DNA of 9,544 nt. Source: a bacterium (GTDB taxonomy: Bacteria > JAHJDO01). This document shows, piece after piece, positions 6,386 to 9,544 of this stretch. Position 1 is the stretch's first letter, and every line of letters begins with the position of its first letter. A program made the position numbers and the translations under genes. Location of the stretch: contig JAUWOV010000066.1 in assembly GCA_030611945.1 (NCBI GenBank), forward strand, positions 1 through 9,544. Reading direction: 5' to 3'. A model generated the notes under the pieces. The model ran no database searches. It saw only the letters and a program-made list of their open reading frames with translations, and was not told the origin of the DNA.

Positions 6386-6628
6386 CTATCCTCTAACCAT
6401 TTTTGCCCCGCATTTAGGACAGTTGACATTGTAACATGGGGATCCTGCTTGATGCGGAATTTTTGTTCCGCAGCTTGGGCAAACGCAGTTTCCGCTTGGA
6501 CCTGCTCCAGGACGTGTGCCGTCCATTCTGCCGCGTCCTCCGCCTTGTCCTGCGCCAACTCCGCCTCCCATACCTCTTCCTGTTCCCGGACCCATTCCTC
6601 CTGGACCTGTTCCATCTCCTCTTGGCAT
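6386..6628 (-). CDS. Gly-rich zinc-ribbon small protein, likely partner of the MinD-type ATPase
   Basis: The 80-residue protein starts with a Met-Pro-Arg-Gly-Asp, then a Gly/Met/Arg-rich low-complexity stretch (residues 4-46) resembling the MPRGDGTGPxGMGPxTGRG opening of small proteins found beside MinD/NBP35-like ATPases in anaerobes. Residues 47-80 carry CVCPSCG, a middle Cys and CPKCG, forming a zinc-ribbon- or rubredoxin-like metal site. The ATG at 6628 has AGGAG about eight bases upstream and follows the ATPase stop by 16 bp, so it belongs to the same operon. An overlapping frame of similar length is open but looks like compositional shadow. Function is unknown; a metallochaperone, scaffold or redox adaptor for the ATPase is inferred from context. 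Confidence 0.75.
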   Translation of the reverse strand: MPRGDGTGPGGMGPGTGRGMGGGVGAGQGGGRGRMDGTRPGAGPSGNCVCPSCGTKIPHQAGSPCYNVNCPKCGAKMVRG

Positions 6629-6644
6629 TTGATCATCTCCTATG

Positions 6645-8498
6645 TTATTGATTTATGTTAATAAGAGAGTTTATTTTCTTCCAAATCTGTTTTATGCTTT
6701 TTACGACAGCTCCGTCTTCTGTATATTCAACAATGGACAATGCCTTCATTTGAGCTTCAGTCACCTTTTTATCGTACGGTATTGTTCCAATAAATTCAGC
6801 ATTATATTCATTGGCTATCTCTTTGATTTTTTCGGTCATATCTATATTCAGGTCATATTTGTTTACCACAACTCCGGACTTAACTCCAAAGTGTCTTGTT
6901 ACATCAAGAATGCGCTTCATATCATGAATACCAGATACAGTCGGCTCTGTAACAATCAAAGCATAATCAGCGCCTGTTATAGAAGCTATCACAGGACAAC
7001 CGGTTCCCGGAGCGCCGTCTATTATTAACTTGTTCTCATTGATCTCTGAAGCTGCATCGCATGCTTTGTCTCTTACTAATGTAACCAGCCTTCCTGAATT
7101 TTCTTCAGCTACTCCGAGTTTTGCATGAGTCATTGGCCCAAATCTTGTTTCCGAGACAAACCATTCTCCATTAACAGCATCTTCTACTTTTACAGCCGAA
7201 TCTTTACAAACAAGATAACATACACCGCATCCTTCACAGGCAATAGGATCAATACGGCATAATTCTTTTTCGAACTCGCTGTTGTAGTTTTCTATAGCCA
7301 AAAACCGACATGCGTCCTTACATCCATTACAGCCTGTGCATTTTTCCGGATCTATTTCAGCAATCACACCACCGCTAAAATTCCCTCTTTCTTTAATTTG
7401 CGGAGCTAAGAGCAGATGCAGGTCGGCTGCATCCACATCGCAGTCGGATATTATCGTCTTTTTGGCCAGAGCAACAAAAGAAGCTGTTAAAGAAGTTTTA
7501 CCTGTTCCGCCTTTTCCGCTTATAATAACTAATTCCTTTGGTTTATTTGCTGTAGAAAAAGCTGCAGGCTTGGCTTTTTCTATTTTTTTATCATCTGTTT
7601 TTTTTTCTTCTTTTTCCATAGAAGAATATATCTCTTTAACAACTCTCCTTTCCTGTGCTAATTTCTCTATCCTCTGCGCAATACTCTCAAACAACTTTCT
7701 ATACTGAGGAAGCTTTTCAAATACTATATCCCCTACAGAATAGACCTCTGCTATTCTCCTATCATCCGGAATCTCTCCTATAATTTCCAACTGAGCTTTT
7801 TTGCAGTATGCTTTGAGATTATCATCCATATATTCAGCGCGGTTAACCAAGACTACAGGTTCCTGATTTATCTTACGGCTCATATCCACAGCCAGTTTTA
7901 GATCATTTACTCCAAAGGGCGTGGGATCCGTAACAAGCACACACAGATCAACATCCTTTACTGTTTCCACAACAGGACATGCGGTTCCCGGAGAAGAATC
8001 AAATATATTTATTCCATTGCCGGCGCATTTTTTAACTCTTTTGATCAATCGGGGAGACATTCCTCCCTCACCGGTTTCAAGAAGCGCGTAATGGAAATCT
8101 ATTGCGCCGCTTTTCCCATGTTTCAAGACCCCTATTTTCTTATTCTCTTCAATAATTGCATCCGTTGGACAAACAATCTTACAGGCTCCGCAGACATGAC
8201 ACAATTGAGGAAAGAACAGAACCTTATCTTTTATTACAGCTATTGCATTATAATGACATGCATCCTGGCATTTACCGCATTTAATGCATTTCTCATCATC
8301 AACACCAACAGGCGTCATCAAGGTAATATCTTCTTCCTTATCAATACGGGGCTTGAGAAAAAGATGACCGTTCGGCTCTTCAACATCACAATCAAGATAA
8401 CAAACATTCCTGCCCTTTTTTGAAAAAGCAGTTGCTATATTAGTAGCAACAAAAGTTTTGCCTGTTCCGCCCTTACCGCTTGATATCGCTATATTCAT
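6645..8498 (-). CDS. Fused tandem MinD-superfamily P-loop ATPases, each with an inserted 2x[4Fe-4S] ferredoxin domain
   Basis: From the ATG at 8498 the protein is 617 residues and consists of two homologous halves. Half 1 has the deviant Walker A SGKGGTGKT (7-15), DCDVEE (36-41), two ferredoxin Cys sets (71/74/77/81 and 100/103/106/110) and SSPGTACPV (168-176). A charged linker (about 284-320) joins half 2: SGKGGTGKT (327-335), DCDVDA (352-357), Cys sets (387/390/393/397 and 421/424/427/431) and GAPGTGCPV (495-503). Such ATPases usually occur as two adjacent genes; here one uninterrupted frame covers both. MinD-type ATPases act as dimers with the signature Lys contacting the partner's nucleotide, so the fusion may be a built-in dimer. 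Role is unknown, plausibly Fe-S or metal cofactor handling or electron delivery. An upstream ATG at 8534 (+12 residues) is possible, but family proteins start at MxIAxxSGKGG. Confidence 0.9.
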   Translation of the reverse strand: MNIAISSGKGGTGKTFVATNIATAFSKKGRNVCYLDCDVEEPNGHLFLKPRIDKEEDITLMTPVGVDDEKCIKCGKCQDACHYNAIAVIKDKVLFFPQLCHVCGACKIVCPTDAIIEENKKIGVLKHGKSGAIDFHYALLETGEGGMSPRLIKRVKKCAGNGINIFDSSPGTACPVVETVKDVDLCVLVTDPTPFGVNDLKLAVDMSRKINQEPVVLVNRAEYMDDNLKAYCKKAQLEIIGEIPDDRRIAEVYSVGDIVFEKLPQYRKLFESIAQRIEKLAQERRVVKEIYSSMEKEEKKTDDKKIEKAKPAAFSTANKPKELVIISGKGGTGKTSLTASFVALAKKTIISDCDVDAADLHLLLAPQIKERGNFSGGVIAEIDPEKCTGCNGCKDACRFLAIENYNSEFEKELCRIDPIACEGCGVCYLVCKDSAVKVEDAVNGEWFVSETRFGPMTHAKLGVAEENSGRLVTLVRDKACDAASEINENKLIIDGAPGTGCPVIASITGADYALIVTEPTVSGIHDMKRILDVTRHFGVKSGVVVNKYDLNIDMTEKIKEIANEYNAEFIGTIPYDKKVTEAQMKALSIVEYTEDGAVVKSIKQIWKKINSLININQ

Positions 8499-8502
8499 AA
8501 TT

Positions 8503-8820
8503 TTAGGTATGTTCCTTTCCAAACCATCCATCATAAAATCTCTTCAAGTGCTCATAAAATTCCTTATCTGCTGTCTCTCTTTCTACATCTTCTTCTTTAA
8601 AAGAATATTCATACCCTGCGCAATAGCTCATCAGAATATCATTGGCATGAGTTATCTTTTTAAACATCTCCTCGCACTCCTTTTTCTTATCGTCAGAGCA
8701 TCTATCAGGATGGTGTTTTAAAGCAAGCTTCCTATACGCATTCCTTATCTCTTTCAACGTTGCTGTTTCTTCTATGCCTAACAGCTTCCGCGCTTCGTCA
8801 ATCTCTTTAAAATTTGCCAT
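8503..8820 (-). CDS. Short J-domain (DnaJ-like) co-chaperone
   Basis: J-domain proteins stimulate the ATPase of Hsp70 (DnaK) and recruit it to a client. From the ATG at 8820 this is 105 residues: EARKLLGIEETATLKEIRNAYRKLALKHHPD shows J-domain helices and the essential HPD (37-39), followed by helix III (EEMFKKITHANDILM). The roughly 35 residues after that are acidic and aromatic (ending RFYDGWFGKEHT). It has no Gly/Phe region and no zinc fingers, so it is a minimal class C J protein, probably dedicated to one client. A GTG start at 8838 would add six residues; neither start has a strong ribosome binding site. It overlaps the small secreted-peptide frame by 14 bp and ends 4 bp before the fused ATPase, making that ATPase the obvious candidate client. 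Confidence 0.88.
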   Translation of the reverse strand: MANFKEIDEARKLLGIEETATLKEIRNAYRKLALKHHPDRCSDDKKKECEEMFKKITHANDILMSYCAGYEYSFKEEDVERETADKEFYEHLKRFYDGWFGKEHT

Positions 8821-8974
8821 TTTTACAGTATTGTCCACCAGTTAAACATCCAGTTTTTTCGCACAATTTATCCCATTGGGATTGTATCGTTGTAGCATGC
8901 AAAGGCTCAAAATTTCGAGCCCCTATCATTAAGCATACGAATATTGCTAGAGTAAAAATTTTAAATAGTCTCAT
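8807..8974 (-). CDS. Predicted small secreted Cys-containing peptide (55 aa)
   Basis: This short frame has an ATG at 8974 and TAA at 8807-8809. Residues 1-27 read as a signal peptide: a basic start MRLFK, a hydrophobic core IFTLAIFVCLMIGA, and a candidate cleavage site after PLHA (position 27). The predicted mature part is about 28 residues with three Cys (38, 43, 50), a Trp and a Gly-Gly, ending NGKF. Cys14 does not fit a lipobox. AAAGGT lies 10-15 bases upstream, a weak ribosome site, and a promoter-like pair lies just before it. The stop overlaps the J-protein start by 14 bp, as in coupled genes. I recognise no homologue. Supporting evidence is the textbook signal-peptide layout filling an otherwise empty 156-bp gap. 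Confidence 0.5.
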   Translation of the reverse strand: MRLFKIFTLAIFVCLMIGARNFEPLHATTIQSQWDKLCEKTGCLTGGQYCKNGKF

Positions 8975-8994
8975 CTAAAAAATGACCTTTCTTG

Positions 8995-9544
8995 TTATAA
9001 TATTAAATCCTCATCTCTATTTTCAATTAACCTGCGCTCTCTTTGTAGCTCTTTCTTTAGTTCTTCCTCTGTTGGCAGGTAAAGCATATACTTTGAAGCA
9101 AACAATTGCTTGCTTTTATTAAGAACTGAGTATCTAGCTATGGCATCATTTTTTTCTGAGCATAAAATCAGACCAATGGTTGGATTGTCACCATCTAATT
9201 TGTCCACCTCTTCAAACATTCGAACATAGCCATCCATCTGGCCAATATCCTGATGAGTAAGCTTGCCGATTTTAAGGTCAATAAGCAGAAAACATTTTAG
9301 TATGTAATTGTAAAAGACCAAATCTATATAAAAATCCTCATCCTCAAAACGTATTCGTTTCTGACGGGCAACAAAGGAGAAACCTTTGCCGAGTTCCAGA
9401 AGAAATTGATGAAGATTGCTGATAATAGCAGACTCAAGGTTAGACTCACGTAGTTTCGGCGCGTCCGGCAAATTAAGAAATTCCAGAATATAAGGATCTT
9501 TAAGAACATCCACAGGTTCCAGAATATCCTTTTCTGTTTTTGCC
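8995..9544 (-). CDS. YhcG-type PDDEXK nuclease (DUF1016), C-terminal part; 5' end outside the window
   Basis: The frame is open to the right edge (at least 182 codons), so the true start lies beyond 9544; a GTG at 9513 is internal. The visible part is the PDDEXK nuclease domain of the YhcG family. It shows ESNLESAIISNL, FVARQKRI, DFYIDLVFY with a catalytic-type Asp, then LIDLKIG (Asp-x-Lys) about 15 residues later, GQMDGYV, and the conserved IGLILCSEKND ending in a helical YLPTEEELKKEL tail. Complete members have an extra N-terminal helical domain of comparable size. YhcG-like proteins often sit near restriction-modification or other defence genes, but nothing in this window shows such a link. 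The gene ends in TAA at 8995-8997. Confidence 0.9.
   Translation of the reverse strand, partial: AKTEKDILEPVDVLKDPYILEFLNLPDAPKLRESNLESAIISNLHQFLLELGKGFSFVARQKRIRFEDEDFYIDLVFYNYILKCFLLIDLKIGKLTHQDIGQMDGYVRMFEEVDKLDGDNPTIGLILCSEKNDAIARYSVLNKSKQLFASKYMLYLPTEEELKKELQRERRLIENRDEDLIL
8997..9026 (-). promoter_or_regulatory. Putative promoter of the secreted peptide/J-domain/ATPase operon
   Basis: On the minus strand TTGAAA (-35, five of six positions, plus-strand 9021-9026) and TATTAT (-10, five of six, 8997-9002) are 18 bp apart. The promoter lies inside the last codons of the YhcG-type gene. The start would fall near 8990, so the leader to the ATG at 8974 would be very short. If it is inactive, the operon would depend on readthrough from the nuclease gene. 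Confidence 0.4.

Noticed and set aside
6382-6636. Alternative minus-strand frame overlapping the zinc-ribbon gene (Glu/Gln-rich)
   Set aside because: It lacks any family pattern and arises from the repetitive GGA/GGN codons. The overlapping frame has the Met-Pro-Arg-Gly-Asp opening, CPxCG motifs and a well-placed AGGAG.

Overview
This is an AT-rich bacterial chromosome segment. Nearly all genes lie on the minus strand, tightly packed with overlapping stops and starts (ATGA junctions). Fe-S proteins dominate: a fused double MinD-type ATPase with ferredoxin inserts, an endonuclease III relative with a Cys cluster, and a TudS-like putative desulfidase. This suggests an anaerobe, perhaps from a little-cultured Gram-negative lineage such as Omnitrophota. 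The assignment rests on gene content and style only and is tentative.

Layout from left to right. Positions 1-212 hold no convincing gene; they contain a perfect 32-bp palindrome, a second imperfect inverted repeat, and a promoter for a small plus-strand membrane protein (213-557, DUF4870/Tic20-like). That gene converges on mnmG with 1 bp between stop codons. On the minus strand, read right to left, there appear to be three transcription units plus a partial gene. (1) A promoter at 4718-4745 precedes tRNA-Phe(GAA), tRNA-Thr(CGT), an rluD-type pseudouridine synthase, xseB, a farnesyl-diphosphate-synthase-type gene and mnmG. This is a translation and RNA-modification unit with two housekeeping passengers. 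(2) A promoter at 6263-6291 precedes a Lys/Glu/Pro-rich coiled-coil protein, a COG2231-type HhH-GPD glycosylase and a TudS-like Cys protein, with overlapping reading frames. (3) A promoter at about 8997-9026 precedes a 55-residue predicted secreted Cys peptide (easily missed because of its size), a J-domain protein, a 617-residue protein made of two complete MinD/ferredoxin ATPase units in tandem, and a Gly-rich zinc-ribbon protein. The right edge carries the C-terminal PDDEXK half of a YhcG-type (DUF1016) nuclease that runs off the window.

The most interesting block is 6386-8974. A J-domain protein is placed directly before a covalently fused pair of ATPases that each carry eight ferredoxin-type cysteines, followed by a zinc-ribbon partner of a type I associate with such ATPases. 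The arrangement suggests a chaperone-assisted Fe-S or metal-cofactor assembly or electron-transfer module. That function is inferred from domain logic and is not shown. A second notable point is that rluD has no ATG start. Its best start is a GTG three nucleotides after the tRNA-Thr 3' end, so tRNA processing could leave an almost leaderless mRNA.
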